DNA of 64,000 bases from contig JABVXU010000179.1 in NCBI GenBank assembly GCA_013365365.1, positions 40,892-104,891 on the forward strand, in the 5' to 3' direction. Both the position numbers and the translations under genes were made by a program. Of the stretch, positions 1 through 14,400 are shown one piece after another. Each line of letters begins with the position of its first letter. Within the stretch, counting starts at the first letter, position 1. The stretch is from Cruorifilaria tuberocauda (taxonomy: Eukaryota > Nematoda > Chromadorea > Rhabditida > Onchocercidae). The notes under the pieces are model-generated. The model did not search any database. It saw only the letters and a program-made list of their open reading frames with translations, and was not told the origin of the DNA.

Positions 1-507
1 AATAACTACAGACAATTAATATTGAAATTGTATATTTTAAATAAAGATTCTATGCTTAAAAATATAGATAACAATAATTATGTACAAAAAACCCCGAAAG
101 ATTATAATTCACCGAATAAAATGTGTACAAAGAAGGTCCCAGATAAATTTGATATTTCAAGAAATATGTAATGAAATCACAAAAAGGAAATGAGAGGTGA
201 AATGATTTTGAAAGGCAACAACGTGAAAAGCTCATCATGTCTACTGTTTAGGTCCTAATAATTTTTGGACATCGATTTTTTTAATTTTAAATTCCGTATT
301 CAGCACTAAAATTTCCGTTAATAAGAATCCAAAGTTATCGTCATCTATATGCGTTTTCTAAAAAAACGCCGCGAATAGCTGAACTCTTAGACACAGAAAC
401 GGAAAAATTTGATCTGCGAAGGAAGTAAATAACTTGGCACTCAGCTCCCTAAGATGATTAAATTTTTAATATAATGATAGGCAACCAAGGCACTGTATAA
501 ATCTAAA
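1..507. other. Noncoding flank downstream of the RhoGAP gene
   Basis: AT-rich sequence following the RhoGAP stop codon, read on the minus strand. It presumably holds the 3' UTR. No open frame here has coding character on either strand, and no RNA gene was recognised. Confidence 0.5.
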
Positions 508-3500
508 CTACCTATGAGATACAAAAGGCTGCTGTTGCGGTTGCATCGATGGAAATCGTTTGAACTCTTTTAAAAGATATTCCACTGTTTGTCCCTGCAT
601 AATCATATTGTAGGCAAGATGTGAATTACTTTGTACACCAGTTGGTTTTTCTTTCAATTTCTTATTAGTAGCTTTCCCTTTTTTCGAATTGCCACCCTTT
701 TTACTATCACCATTCATCTCACTACTACCACTGCTAAAGAGAGATGGGCCAAACATGATTGCCAAATTGTGGATTTCCATCCGATTCTTATCTGCATGAT
801 TCGAAACGCTGAAAATTTCCGAAACCTTGAAAAGATTTGAAAACAGCTATAATCACATTAACGAATGCGATGCACATTATCAAATAAAGTTCTAAGTCAT
901 CCGAAATATATAATATGGCATAACGGGTATTACATATAAAATGGGGCTTTAAATCAAACTATAAATCATTTATAATCAATAATCCGTATTTGTCTGGACA
1001 TTTGCAATCCAAGCCATTAGATTTTAATTTATATTTCGTTAAAATAAAAGATTCTGAACCAACCGTATAAGATGACCAAATAGAACTTTGAGCGTTTCTC
1101 GATTTACCAACGGCAGTTTATTTAATAAATCGTCAAATGCTTTCAATTTTCCTTCTCCTTTAGGCAGCCCTGAATTTCATATTTAATTGAATTATGAGCG
1201 GGAAAGGAAGTGAACCGGAAATGAGCGATATATAAATTAACAAAACTTACGATTGGCATGAATAAAATCCTTCGCCAGATTAGATGGAAAAATTGGCTCC
1301 GATAATTCGCGAAAGAATAATTTCAAAGCTCCTGTTAAAACATGGACATCATCTTCTGCCAACAGAGCAACATATTTTTCTGAAATTTAATGACTGATGT
1401 GCTTTCATCAAGTAATTTCCCGAACGTTTGCAGAATGTATTTTACACCGATTACCTTGATCAACTTGGCATCGAATTCTTTGAATTGATGAAAGATTACC
1501 GCTAACTCGATAAAGACCATCTGTATCAAGACCTTTCGACTCAACTACTTCCGTTACCAGCTGGATAAAACGTGGAACTGTCGTCTGTTCATGGTGGCAA
1601 ATTGCGGCTAGCGTACTTCCGAAAACGGGTTCTGCTATAAGATGTAATTTGAGAAACTTTTGAAAATCAGTTCGCTTCGTTCATTATCATAAATTTTTCA
1701 ACTTACACTTGAAGATAATTAAATCTTGCAGTTACTAGAGCTTTATAGAGATTCCAGTACTGGTTGTGCGAACCACTTACTATTATTATTTATCACCAAT
1801 CATAAATAAAGCTAATTTGGATGTCATTTGTATATAACACTGATTGAGCGGATCGGTCTACCAAAAATTAGATGACCACAATATTTGTTCTAGCTTGGAT
1901 ATGGTACAAACAACGTACCATTGTGCTTTGGCTGTTTTACAGTTCCAAGAAGAGGAAATCATTTGTAAATTCAAATCCACCTACAAGTCATAAAAACAGA
2001 AAAAAAATAGATATAAATAAAACTAACGTTTGTAAATGCCCTTCTCTTTTAGGCTTTCTATAGATGGTCTCGATCGAAAAAACCGTTTTAATTTTTCTAT
2101 GATAGACTCCCGCGTCAACCTTGTCTCCTCAATATCAATACGTTTTTTCTCGTCGCTTGTTACTGCAACATCCGGCGCTAAAAGAGTAGCTTAAAACAAG
2201 CAAAAAAAGAAGTGTATATACGTGAAACATATTTCTTCAAAAAATTTCATTCTTGTAATAAATGAGAAAACAACCTTTTCCCAAGGCCTTCGATTTCTTA
2301 AAAGAACGCCGCGTTTGGCCAACACTAAGTGATCTTGAGGAATATGACAAATTGCTTGGATTTCGCATTAAACCAGTAGTTAAACCTCTCTCCACTACAG
2401 GTGTCGGGTATGCATCAGGACGCGGCTGAACAGTATTCTATTAACCATCAAAATAAAAATTTCGGTAACTGCGCTTATTTCATCCTTTTCTCAAATTTTA
2501 AATTATAACTAGAATTAAGACCACATAAGCTAAACTTGGAGGCAAAAAAACCGCTATAACGAAATGATATCATTAATGTAATTAATCTTTTACGTTCAGT
2601 TTGATATAATAATGGAATACTGCAGTGTAAGAAATGTGCAAATTTGTGAAGTAAAAAAAATGAGCTTGAAGAAAATTTTGGACATACCAATTTTGATACA
2701 ACCTGGCGCATTGCATGAAACCATCCATTTATATCCTGGGTGTTCGAAGTACTAAAGTAATAAATCGTACCATCTGTTAGTTCAAGCTATAATATCACAT
2801 AATGAATTGACTTGTGATGCCTCAGAATTTTAAATCATTTGTTCATCACATCGCAGCATAATAATCTCTTCAGGCAACAACAATACTCTCTTATTTTTCC
2901 ATTATGAGCGATAATAGAAAACCACCTATTAAGGCCGGATTGATTCTATGCTACGAACAATCTATCATATTAAACACAAACCGATTTTCATGTTCTCATC
3001 ATTTTGTTAAATAATTGAAACATATGACAAAAAAAGTGACTTCAAACAGAAAATAAATCACACTTACCTGAAAAATATGCTTCCTACGTTTATCTTTTTC
3101 ATCTGCCCATTTCAAGATTGCTCCTCGAAGATCGCACATACCCAAAGGTGCCTCATAATGACGACCTGATTTCTGCAAATCAGTTTAGTAAACCGTTCAT
3201 ATCATGCAGCCGCTCTCATCATTTCAAGTGTTAATTTAAGGCTTAATAATTATTTAATAGCAAATATACCTCAGCGCTTCGTTCATCTTTGTAAAATATG
3301 ATATGAGCAGAAGAAAGAAAAAGATAACAAGTTGTCCATTCTTTTTTTTTTAATTTTATTCCTGCATCTGCCACTTTACACTGAAAAATTTGCTTACTTT
3401 GCACAACATAAGGAAGCATCATTAATTGACAGATAGGGAAAACGGAAAATGGAAGGTCAGAAAAAATGCATTAGTTATATACAACAATAATACTCAGTGA

Positions 3501-5325
3501 ACTGAATCAGAAAATAGAACATTTAACCAATACCATTCTACAGGATCATTGGATTGCTAATAGTATGGGGTAGCATGGCTACTTTTGGGTAATGATAGTA
3601 TCATGATTGCATATGAAAAAATAAGTAACAAGTAAACTCCCAAAAGTAAAATGATTAATTGATCCACTTGTAATAAGTTGTAAATATTAGATGGTCTAGA
3701 ATACCCGACATTTCTACTTTTTCAACTTATTTAAGCTTTTGAAATAGATGTGCTTTGGTATTGATCGACGATATTCCTGCCTCTCTGATCTAGGCTTAGC
3801 ACGGAAACATTCCGATTAAAACAAACATTAAAATAATAACTCTGAATAATAAGTCTGTAACTATTACTTAATGATAGATTCATTTGCTATCCTAGAAATG
3901 TCGGTACCACCATGGAATCGCTAAAAATCAAACTGGATCAATACGAACCTTTTCCAATGTCCCACATTTGATTGATTTATGAGCAATGTTTCGCGAAGGT
4001 AAGCGATTAGAGTAATTGCTGGAGCATGGTTCGCTGATAACAGTTTTAGGAGCTGAAAAGTTGGAATAAACTTTCATCTCAAAAACTGAAAATACAAAGC
4101 GCTAAAAGATAAAATTCGCAAGCCAGAAGAATATATACAATCTGCATAAGGAATAACAAAGGCTCGATAGAGGAATGTTTAAGAAAAATGATACAAAGCT
4201 TACTCCTGTTCGAAATTTTCTAAATTGAGTTTTGTCAGATATAAATTCGCTATCCATTTTTTAAAGCGAAATTTACCTAAATGAAAATTCACATCAGTTC
4301 CAATTTCCTCATTTGATTTATGTGAATGTAAGTGTCCAGTAGCTTGAAGTTCTTGAGCTATTGTTTGCACTGACATTCGTTTTTCCATAATTTTATTACG
4401 TACGCTTAAAGTTGACCAAACCGCACTTGATTTACTATTCTCACTGCTGATATCATCATCCGGTTTTGCCTAAGCAGCAGAATTCCTTTATCTTCAACAA
4501 TTCTATTCTAATTTTCATTTGAGGAAATGTTTAGGAAATCTGATATGAATAACAATCAAACTTATATGTATAGATAGCGCATTATTTTAAATTTCTCTTT
4601 GAAATCACAGCCATATGACCATTTCGGAATTATACACTCTGTGGATAATAATTTGTTATGCTAAATCTCATTGTTTGCATATCAAATTCTAACAGTGATG
4701 GTGGCATGAACTACAAGTGGAATGCACAATATTATGCTACAATCAACCAGCACTCACAACACAAACAGCAGATGTAGTGGAATGAGATTCCGAACATGAC
4801 GCTGAAACATCATCCCTCGATTCGGCTTCATGTAGCGAGACATTCTGCTGGTTGCTCAAACCATTTAGCACACCGATAACTTCCAAAGGAGGTTTTAGAA
4901 AGCGCGGTGGTTTCCAATGGCAATCACCCGTCTCATGGTTATAAAAATATGATCTGCAATAAAACAAAGATTTTGGATATTCATCTCAAGTTCTGATATC
5001 TGATTTTAAATCTAAATTCCATTGGTAAACATGATTTAGTGTTTCTTGATCTGGCCAACAGCGATATTTTTTAGAATCGTTCCAAAAATGATACTGTTCA
5101 TGATATTTTTATCTTTTAAAATATGGCGATCGAAATAAACCTTCCGGCATCTGTGAGATATTCGTACCATCCGCTACCGACATCGCGAACTGCTTCATCG
5201 GTGGAACTCGGGATGGGTGGCTTCCCTTGTCTTCGACTTTCTTCTTCCATTTCTTGAACATTTGCATATATATGCTCTTCACCATTTATTGATCCTTCTT
5301 CTGTGGTACTTCGTGAATCATTCAT
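508..5325 (-). CDS. WW-PH-RhoGAP domain protein (ARHGAP12/15/27-like)
   Basis: Predicted GTPase-activating protein for Rho/Rac-type GTPases. Exons (high to low): 5325-5141, 4953-4758, 4469-4277, 4052-3949, 3380-3270, 3172-3068, 2786-2688, 2425-2275, 2177-2028, 1634-1455, 1379-1251, 1169-1064, 808-508. All phases agree, giving 669 aa. A WW domain spans about residues 50-84 (W53, W75) and is split by the first intron. A PH domain covers about 222-331, starting GTLEK, with its C-terminal helix tryptophan at about 320. RhoGAP follows from about 432, with the arginine finger in GLYRVSGN (R474) and the FFREL and NLAIMFGP motifs. The start is the first Met of an exon whose acceptor lies 15 bases upstream; that exon stays open upstream of the Met, so an N-terminal extension (vertebrate relatives carry SH3) cannot be excluded. 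A lysine/serine-rich stretch of about 30 residues (595-625) interrupts the end of the RhoGAP domain. The domain order matches the ARHGAP9/12/15/27 group. Confidence 0.93.
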
Positions 5326-6139
5326 CTTTTCTTGGTCAAACTGAGAGCATAAAAAGAAAATACTAATAACCCAAATTGTAAGTCATAAGATACGACACAA
5401 AAATTGTTTTTTTTAAGAATTCATGAAATTCTCATTGATAAAATTAATTGAAAATTTGAATCATTATATGGAAACGAGGCAAGAGAGAACTCTTGCCTCA
5501 AAGAACTATCTGCTCATGCAAATAAGAATATCATTGTTATTCTCCCAAACAACGTGCGCAATTCAATCGTTTCATCCTATAGGAAAAACAAAATATGTAA
5601 TCTCAGTCGGTTGCAAACTTTTTTAACATACTATCTTAATCCTAATTTAGTGATATTATTCGCATTATAGTATCTTGAAATACGATTATAATAATCAGCT
5701 TATAACATAATACCTTCCGCCCATGACACCAAGCCACTGGCGGTGGTTATTTGAAATTCTTCCTCAATCACAAATACACACATTACTTAGTGAATCATAA
5801 ATCAATTACGGCTTCTTCACTTTTGAGCTAAATACTTCGTGACATATGAATTATAAAATTCTAAAATTTCATTCAGCTCAAAATTTTTGTACGTAATACA
5901 AAATTTTTAATTTAAAATACTGCAATTTAATTTAATTTTTCAGAAGCAAGAATATCAATATAATATTTTTAGCTTAAAAAAATGCATACTTGATTAATGA
6001 CATTATCAAAGAATAAATTTTGATGCAAATTAGAGCTATAAATACCACTCGTCATCCGGATATTTCAATCAACCAATTCCGTTAACCAATGATGAGCATA
6101 GCGTTCACTTCACTTAACTCCTGTAAATAATACTGCACA

Positions 6140-6190
6140 ATGGCTATCAAATTTTCGCAAAATATCTCTGCGTCCCGCCACAAACGCCAG
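6140..6190 (+). other. Possible upstream coding exon of the copper ATPase
   Basis: An ATG begins a 17-codon open stretch (MAIKFSQNISASRHKRQ) that ends exactly at a CAG|GTAAAAG donor. Its phase (0) matches the first recognised ATPase exon, whose acceptor lies directly before its own ATG at 8426. Splicing would add 17 residues. It is short and more than 2 kb away, so chance is a serious alternative; the 8426 exon looks fully usable as a trans-spliced first exon. Confidence 0.2.
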
Positions 6191-6524
6191 GTAAAAGAAA
6201 AAAAAACCCATGTGCAAAACCACGTATACAACGTGAGAAGACAAACGCGGTCCACTCCAAATATAACAAAATTCTCGCGGCCCTTCTGAAATTTCTCATG
6301 ATTTCAGGCTTTCTTCTTATTGACAGCCTAGGTGCAATTTAAAAACATTCATCTGATTTATTCAATTTTTTAAAGAATTTCCTTCTTAAAAGAATTTTTT
6401 CCGGTATTTTTACTTTATTTTTTTATGGGATTTCTTTTTTCTTTGTTCAGTAATATATTTGTTACGTTTTTTTTAAAGACAGTAAAATTTTGAAATCGGA
6501 ATTTTGAAGTAGAAAAATTTTGTT

Positions 6525-6755
6525 ATTTTAATTCCTACTCCCTCATAACAGTATCTATCTATCCTCAGTAATAAACCCTTGAAAGAGTGTTTTCCTCTCC
6601 CCACTGATAGGGAAGAAAAAAACCTTTTTAAAATCATAATTTTGAAAATTTAATTGCTGTTCCCTACCTAACACTATCTACCTATCCTCAGTACCAAACC
6701 TTTGAAAGAGCGCTTTTCTCCTCCCTGCTGATAAGAAAGAAAAAAGCCTGGAAAA
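6525..6755. repeat. Two-copy imperfect direct repeat (about 120 bp unit)
   Basis: Two neighbouring copies share TATCCTCAGTA, an AAACC.TTGAAAGAG core and a CTGATA.G.AAGAAAAAA tail. The TATCCTCAGTA element lies at 6560 and 6683, an offset of 123 bases. It is a local tandem duplication with divergence; no coding role is seen. Confidence 0.7.
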
Positions 6756-8425
6756 AGTAAAAAATTGATTTCTTATGTTTGCTGTCATTATTTTATCTCA
6801 AGCGAAAAATATTTGCTTAAGACGTTTTTTTTTTTTTTTTCGTTTTCTAATTCTAAAGTGGTATCAGCGTATACCAGCTATTATTTGCATATCAAAGAAT
6901 TACCGGGAATTCTGTTTTCAGAAATTTATTGATATTTTAAAATTAATATAACCAGTTTTATTCATTGCACGATCAAAGGTTTCAAGTATTAAATGTTAAA
7001 TGGTATCGTTATTTCTTTATGACTGTTTTTTCTCTTCCTTCTTTCTTTTTCTTTCCTATTTTTTCTTTCTGCCCCTCTCTTCCTCTCTTCGTCTTTTTCA
7101 TAGCAAAATGGAAAGAGAAGTGTTTCCCTCAATTCTTTATGTGAAAAGCAAATTTCATTAAATCACACGTAAAACTGACATTGTCCATTAACTATTAAAA
7201 ATTTTTCTTCTTGAGTAACTTCTTGATTTACCTTTTTAAAATGCAATAAATGAAAAGTTCTTTTGTTAGTGATGTCATTGAAAGAAAGAAAAAGTACATT
7301 GGAACAAGTAATACTTATGATGATATGCTTTTTATGATTGAATTTTCAAATAGCATTTAGAATTTCATTTGCCATCATGATACTGTTCAATTTTTGTTTC
7401 TTTGCTCGAATTTATGATTTGCATTTATATTTATGATATGTTTCTTGATGAATTTATAATTTCTATATTTATGATAAGATATTACGATTGTTTATAATTT
7501 AATCTGTTTGATTTTTTTCTTTTAAATATTCAATTCAAACAGCAAAAATTCATGTGATGTTAAAGAAGAGAAAGTATGCAATTTCTCTAGTGATATAAAA
7601 TTTCCTTTTTACATTTTCATTCACTTTTTCCTCATTAGAAAAGAAACTGGAAATTCAAGTATTTAAAACATATCTTAATGAATAATAATTATTAATAAGA
7701 AAAATATTTATTAGCGTCTTTTACATCCTTTTCATTTCGTTAGCTATGCTTTATGAACCGGTTTTACGAATCACTTTCTAAAACTTTCATTAAGAAACGA
7801 TTGGTATTTTTTTTTTCATTGTGATGTTTAAATTTTCTAATTCCGCAGGTTTATGTTGTTGTTGTGCGGTTTAATTTTCATTCATTTGTCATTAATTTTT
7901 ATCATAAATTTTACTAACAAATGCATTTTGAATAAACGGATCAAGCAATTATGAATTTTTTTAATAATAAATTATGAAAAGATTACGCAATTGTGTATGG
8001 TGGTGATCATCTTGTCTCAAAACTTTCGATTGTTCTCCTTTCTTCCCATTCTAGTTTTTCTTTTTATTCCAACTCATTTGTGATGTTTGTTCCTTTGTTA
8101 ATTTATCGATTAGTGATCCAGGAAGAAGTCAGGAATTTTTGATCGAAATTTGTCATTTTAAACGAAAATTTATAATTTCATATTTTTTTATCAAATGTTT
8201 TTTAGCTCTTGTTATTTTCTACAAATATTTCCATATATGTTTCATACATAAGCAGGTTGAAGTAATTATCCTATTGTGTCTTAAATTGTTCCTAGGTAAC
8301 TTACATGACGTCTTGTAACATGGTTAATTTTTTTTTTAAGTCTAGTTAAGCTATTTAAAATAATTTGTTCGCGCAGCATAATATCATTTACATAAACAGT
8401 TGTTGTTTCATTTTTCTTTTTTCAG

Positions 8426-11400
8426 ATGGCTGGTAATATAGAACTACTTAATTTTTTAAATCAGCAAACAGATAAAAAAAATTCGATAACTGATATAAAA
8501 GAAATTGCATCTCATTCATTGGCCAATGATATTCAGAATAAGTTGCTTGGGACAGCAAACATCCATCAGACAGTTGTATCAAACGATGATGACAAAAATG
8601 GTCCTTATTAGATTTTGACATTTTAATATTTTTAACAGAATTTATTTGATATCAATTTGATCAGTAATTAAACGGGATGAAAGTAACAAATTTGAAATAT
8701 AAATAATTAGCATAAAATTTGATCAAGTCCTATTTGAAATAGATAAGTTTGAAATAATAATGTTGATACATATGGAATAGCCTAGTAATGCTGGCAATAT
8801 TTTATGTAGGCTTGCTTATTCATGATACAGTGAACAGTAAGAAGTTATTCAAAGTTTAAACTCTGTAATAGTTGTCGGATTCGATTCATCGAAATGGAAT
8901 GTTAGTGATGATGTGGAAATTTTAACATCATATTCCATTCCACCAATGAAATGAAAATAGAACAATGGTATTTTTATGTAACTAAATATTATCGGTTCCA
9001 ATTTTTTCGCTGCTGTTGAGTTAAAATTTTTTTTAATAGAAAAAAAGAAGAAAATACATCAAATTATTTCTACAATGAATCTTGTTTGTAAATTTGATAG
9101 AAAAGAATGATATAGAAGTCAGAATTAGTTTAACTTTGATTTTTAATTTAACACCCAAATAATAGAGCATCAACTTAGCTATTATTTAGGAAAATTAAGC
9201 TACTTCTGTGAGAGATTTCTAACAATTCATCTGAATACATATTACAATTACAAGCTCCTAATATTTATCAATAAAGTGCTGAAATTCAATCATTTATTTC
9301 TGCCATAAAATTTTTCGAAAAAAAATTAGGCTGCTATGTTTTTTCTTTTGATTTCATAACTTATGATTTGTTCTTTTTCCATTTGAAAACCTATTTTTTT
9401 TTCTGAAAAATTTTTGAATTATTTTTTTCAGAAAATGAAAAATGTTCCACTGAAAATTCAATAACATCGAAATTTCAAGAAGCAATAATTGAAATCAAGG
9501 GAATGACGTGCCATTCATGTGTAAATAATATCGAGGAGACAATTGGAAGAAACGATGGCATAAAATCGATTTCCGTTTCACTAAATAAATCTGAAGGCTA
9601 GTTATTATTAGTTCTGATTTTCCAAACAAAAGTAAAAAATTTTCTAGTGTTCGCTAATAACTAACTCAGACTAAAAATAGTTTAGCTATATTAATCCTGA
9701 AATTTAAGAGAATGTTTGAGGAGTGGAAATTTTGCGATGCCAAATTAATGCGTTATTTCCCACTTAATTCTTCAGTTTTGGTTTAGTTTTTCATTTAAGG
9801 GCGGGTTGTATGCGATACCTCTAAACGGAGTGTTCAAATGGTTGTCGAAATGATCACTGATATGGGCTATGATGCGCAGCTATTACGAACCCAGGGTCTT
9901 TTTTTGCTTATTAAAAAACAGTTTTCACTATTCAAATCGGTAAGGATAATTATTAAAAATCTGCAAACTTTAGATGATGTAGCTTTTTATTTTCAAATTT
10001 GTTTGGTTTGCCAGTCAAAAAATAATTTAGACAGGAAACTTAAAAAATTGTACAAGGCTTGACTTTTTTCAACGTGTAATAGCATTTTACTGTCGAGATA
10101 GCTGCATTTTCTTAACGTTTTTTTTTTCAGATTATTCCGAAGAGAAAAATGATGCACCTCCACGAGTTATACTTAAAAAGAAAGATAACTTAAATGAGGT
10201 TATTGAATCCGCTGTGAAACTTGGGAAAAAAACAGCGAAATTCGGGCCTGTAAATGATGATTCCATCGAGAAGCGAACATTTTCAGTAGAAGGAATGACG
10301 TGTGCTTCATGCGTTGCTTATATAGAACGGAATATTGGAAAGTTGAAAGGTTTTGTCATTTTTTAATTCATTTATTTAATGTTTATGTTTACGGATATAA
10401 TGCAAAACAAGTTCGGTATTGCAGCACATTTTTCTGGATTTCGGCGTTTTCCTTGCTTTTTTGTGTAATTTTGATTTTGATCTGAAATTTATCTTTCATT
10501 GTATAAATTAGACATCAGTAAATAAGTTATGCTTCAAAAATTGAAGAATAATTAGATTCTCACTATCTGATCTGTTTACAAAAAGCGTTAAATTCCAGGT
10601 GTGCATTCTGTAGTCGTAGCTTTAATGTCATCAAAAGCGGAAGTAGTATATGATTCGCTAGCAATCGCTGCTGAACACATAGCTGATGAAATTAACATGT
10701 TAGGATACCGAGCTGCTATTATCGACGATGGATTTAGAAATCATTCCGTGTTAAATTTACTGGCAAGTGCTATCTGAATTCAGTTAATTATATCAACTAT
10801 TAACTATGCTGTTATGACAATTAAATAATTTTCAGTTTCATTGTAGCTCTGATATTATCTTTCATATTGAAATGCAATTCAAAAGTGGCCAATCAAAAAT
10901 CATTCAAAAAATTTCCATCGGTCTACTTCTATCTCTTTATTATGATCTAAAATCTAGAAATTATCGAGTTCAGATTTCCGGATTATCAACAGGAATGTGC
11001 GCGCAACGGATAGAATCACATGTTGTTGCCAGAAAGGGAATCGAATCATGTTCTGTTTCATTAGCAGCATCGTCTGCAAGGATTGAATACACTCCTACAT
11101 TTATAGGTCCACGTGATATTATCAAAGTGATTGAGGTAAGAAATTATGGTCAAACGAGTGAAGACTTAAGTTGATAATGATTCAAAATTAACTCCATAAA
11201 GTTTATAGCATTTTATTCTTAAATATGACGAATTCTTTGAGGATTTGGGATATTCGGCAACGGTTGCGTCTCACGATGAACGCCTAAAAAGACTCGATCA
11301 CTCGGCCGAAGTAGCAAAGTGCGTTAACTTTCCAAGAAATATTCATTATATATTTCTACTTATAATTTTATTACTTCAACAACTGAAAAATATTTTATAA

Positions 11401-14400
11401 AATTACGATTCAGCTAAATATCTTACCTATGGCTCGGAATAAACTTCTTTGCCTACCTGACGAATTTTTTTGTGTCTTGAAGATAATTATTGAATAAGTT
11501 TTGATATTTTTATCATTCTTCAAACTTTAATACTGGTATAGATGGAGGATTTCCCTATTGGTATCATTATTATTCGGAGTACCAGTAATGGCTGTGATGA
11601 TTTATTTTCATTGGTTTCTCCGTACACCAATGAACCCTGAGGCGCAGACACCAATATTTACCTCTGCACTCAGTTTGGATAACCTCATTTTATTTATTTT
11701 ATGTACACCTGTGCAGGTAATAATTAATAGCTTTTAACACACACTATGCTGGATTTTACACGTATTGTCAAAATTACACCGTTTTCAGTATTTTCTTGTA
11801 GTCACTGAAGTATTATCTGCCAAAACAAACTAGTAAATGTTGATCCTTCATACTGGTTTACTTTGATGCTTATTTTTTATTGATCACTTAGAAATTGCCT
11901 TAATAGTGTCCTTTAATATTTATTTTCGTATTTTTATGAATATTTTCTGAATTCTTTTTAGTTGTTTGGTGGGAAATACTTTTATTTACAAAGCTGGAGA
12001 GCGTTAAGGCATGGTTCAACAAATATGGATGTTTTAATTGTTCTTGCAACAACTACTTCATATTTATACTCCTTGACTGTTATTGTGATAGCCATCATTT
12101 TAAGGTAAATAACGGAAGGTATAAAAATAATTTCTCAATGATAAGATGTGTTATCTGTGAAATGAAATATTTAAAAACTTTATTTAAAAAAAGTTATATT
12201 GAGACTTGAATTTTGCGGGTGTTTTAATTCTCTAAATTAGCATGAGTCAAAAGAGGGATAATTTTTTCTAGACCATCATTTCAACTTTTATATTTTGTTA
12301 AATTTGAATTTTCTATTCTTTTGATTCTAATCATTGTTTATTTTCCTTAACTTTATTTGAGATTTGCTCATGTTTTAGATGGCCAAGCAGTCCGATGACA
12401 TTTTTCGATGTTACACCAATGCTAATAACTTTCGTATCATTAGGTCGGTGGTTGGAGCACAAGGCGAAAGGTAAAACGTCGGAAGCTTTAAGCAAGCTGA
12501 TGTCATTGCAAGCAAAAGAAGCAGCGTTAGTAACTCGAGATGACGATGGTCGGATTTTATCTGAGGAAAATATTGATGTTGAATTGGTCAGTTTGATTTT
12601 AGATAAAATCTTTATTGCTTTTGTCATACATGTAAAAATGCGTAGAGATATTTGATTGAATATTGAATGAAAGTAAATAAAAATGGTTTAATTTTCTAAA
12701 ATTAAAATTGTTTAATTTTCTAGGTTCAAAGAGGTGATCTGTTGAAAGTTGTTCCGGGTGCCAAAATTCCAGCTGATGGAATTGTTGTGGATGGCAAAAG
12801 TGCAGCGGATGAATCATTCGTTACTGGAGAATCGATGCCCGTCGTCAAGAGAGAAGGTGATTTCTTGGTTCCCTTATTCCTGTTTGATATTCAATTTATT
12901 GTGATGGCTTAAATTTTATTTCGACAGGTTACCAAAACTAATGTCCATTATCGGTTGACATGGTATCTGAAAAATGCAATCTTAAAGCTATCTCTCAAAT
13001 TGTAATCATCATTTGTTTCAGGTAGCACAGTAATAGGCGGTTCGGTTAATCAACATGGGACGCTGTTGATACAGACGACTCATGTTGGTCAAGAAACAAC
13101 TTTAGCGCAAATTGTACGTTTGGTTGAGGAAGCGCAAACTTCTAAAGTTCGTTCTTAAAGAAATATTTCATGTTGTACTTAACATTGGTTTCATTTTTTC
13201 GCTTTATTCTAGATAACTAATTTTAGTATTATTTTTGTCCTTTTTATAGTTCTTATTATAGGCGCCTATACAGCAAACAGCTGATCGAATAGCCGGTCTC
13301 TTCGTACCAGTAGTTATTGGTTTAGCAACATTAACTCTTGTTGTCTGGATTTTTTTTGGTATCTATGTTATGGATATGCAATACATGGTGCGATTTTTTT
13401 ATTTTAATGCATGAAATAAAAATATGGAATATTTAAATGTCCTAGAGAGAATTGACTATTATGAACTAAATCTTTTAAAAATTTGGGATTTATGTCAAAT
13501 ATTTTGAGCTGAAAATTTTAATATCAATCTGTTGGTTGTTAATGTCATCTTTTGATTTGTGTGACTTTTTGTCTTCATTGTAAACTACCACATTGTTCTT
13601 TTTACTGAGCGTTAATTCATTTAAATATCTCTTTTCATTATACCAAGACATAACAGATGTTGAAGCATTAACGCCCTGATATATGAATAAAGTATTATGG
13701 GAGGAAAAGTTATTAGTTTTTAGAAAAAACTGCTAACGGCGATGCCTTAAATTTTCATGCAAGATTATATTTTAAGACGTAAAATTAAGCTGTGAGCAAC
13801 GAGATATTTGAAAATCGATGTGTTATTTTTCTTTTTTCAGGATAAAAGGACAAAGATGGAAATTGTACTGAAGCGCGCTTTTGAAGCGGCTATCACAGTG
13901 TTAGCAATAGCATGTCCTTGTTCACTAGGCCTGGCAACACCAACAGCAGTAATGGTTGGCACAGGTATCGGTGCTGTTAATGGTATACTTATTAAAGGTG
14001 GTGAACCGTTAGAAATGGCCCATAAGGTAAGCAGCAGTTATTTCTAAAACCGTTCCCGGAATTTAGGGTACTTGCGAATTTATGGCCCAAAGGAAAAAAT
14101 GAATCGCGGGGCTTACAGTAACAATTAAAATAATTTCTTCCTAAATATGGTTTTGCTTTTTTTTCTTCAAACATTTTGGATTTATCATTAGTCATTTTGA
14201 AATATTAATATAAACAAAGGGAAATGTTTCATTTTTTCAGATCACAACAGTCGTTATGGATAAAACTGGCACCGTAACCGAGGGTCATCCAAGAGTAGTA
14301 GTAATTCATACGTTAATTTCGGAAAATCGTTTATCACTCATAAAATTATTCGCGATCATTGGTTCGGCCGAATCAAATAGCGAGCATCCTATTGCAAATT

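Larger units (their letters stand above)
5341..8425. promoter_or_regulatory. Intergenic interval between divergent RhoGAP and copper ATPase genes
   Basis: About 3.1 kb separate the minus-strand RhoGAP gene from the plus-strand copper ATPase, so both promoters should lie here. Possible 5' exons: minus strand near 5713-5735, ending in a GTATTA donor, and plus strand 6140-6190 (listed separately). A direct repeat lies at 6525-6755. The rest is AT-rich with T-tracts; I see no other gene. Confidence 0.5.

Noticed and set aside
2262..2429. Plus-strand ORF of about 55 codons with very protein-like text (starts MRKQPFPKAFDF)
   Set aside because: It is the antisense of RhoGAP exon 2425-2275, which joins its neighbours in phase and carries the conserved linker before the RhoGAP domain.
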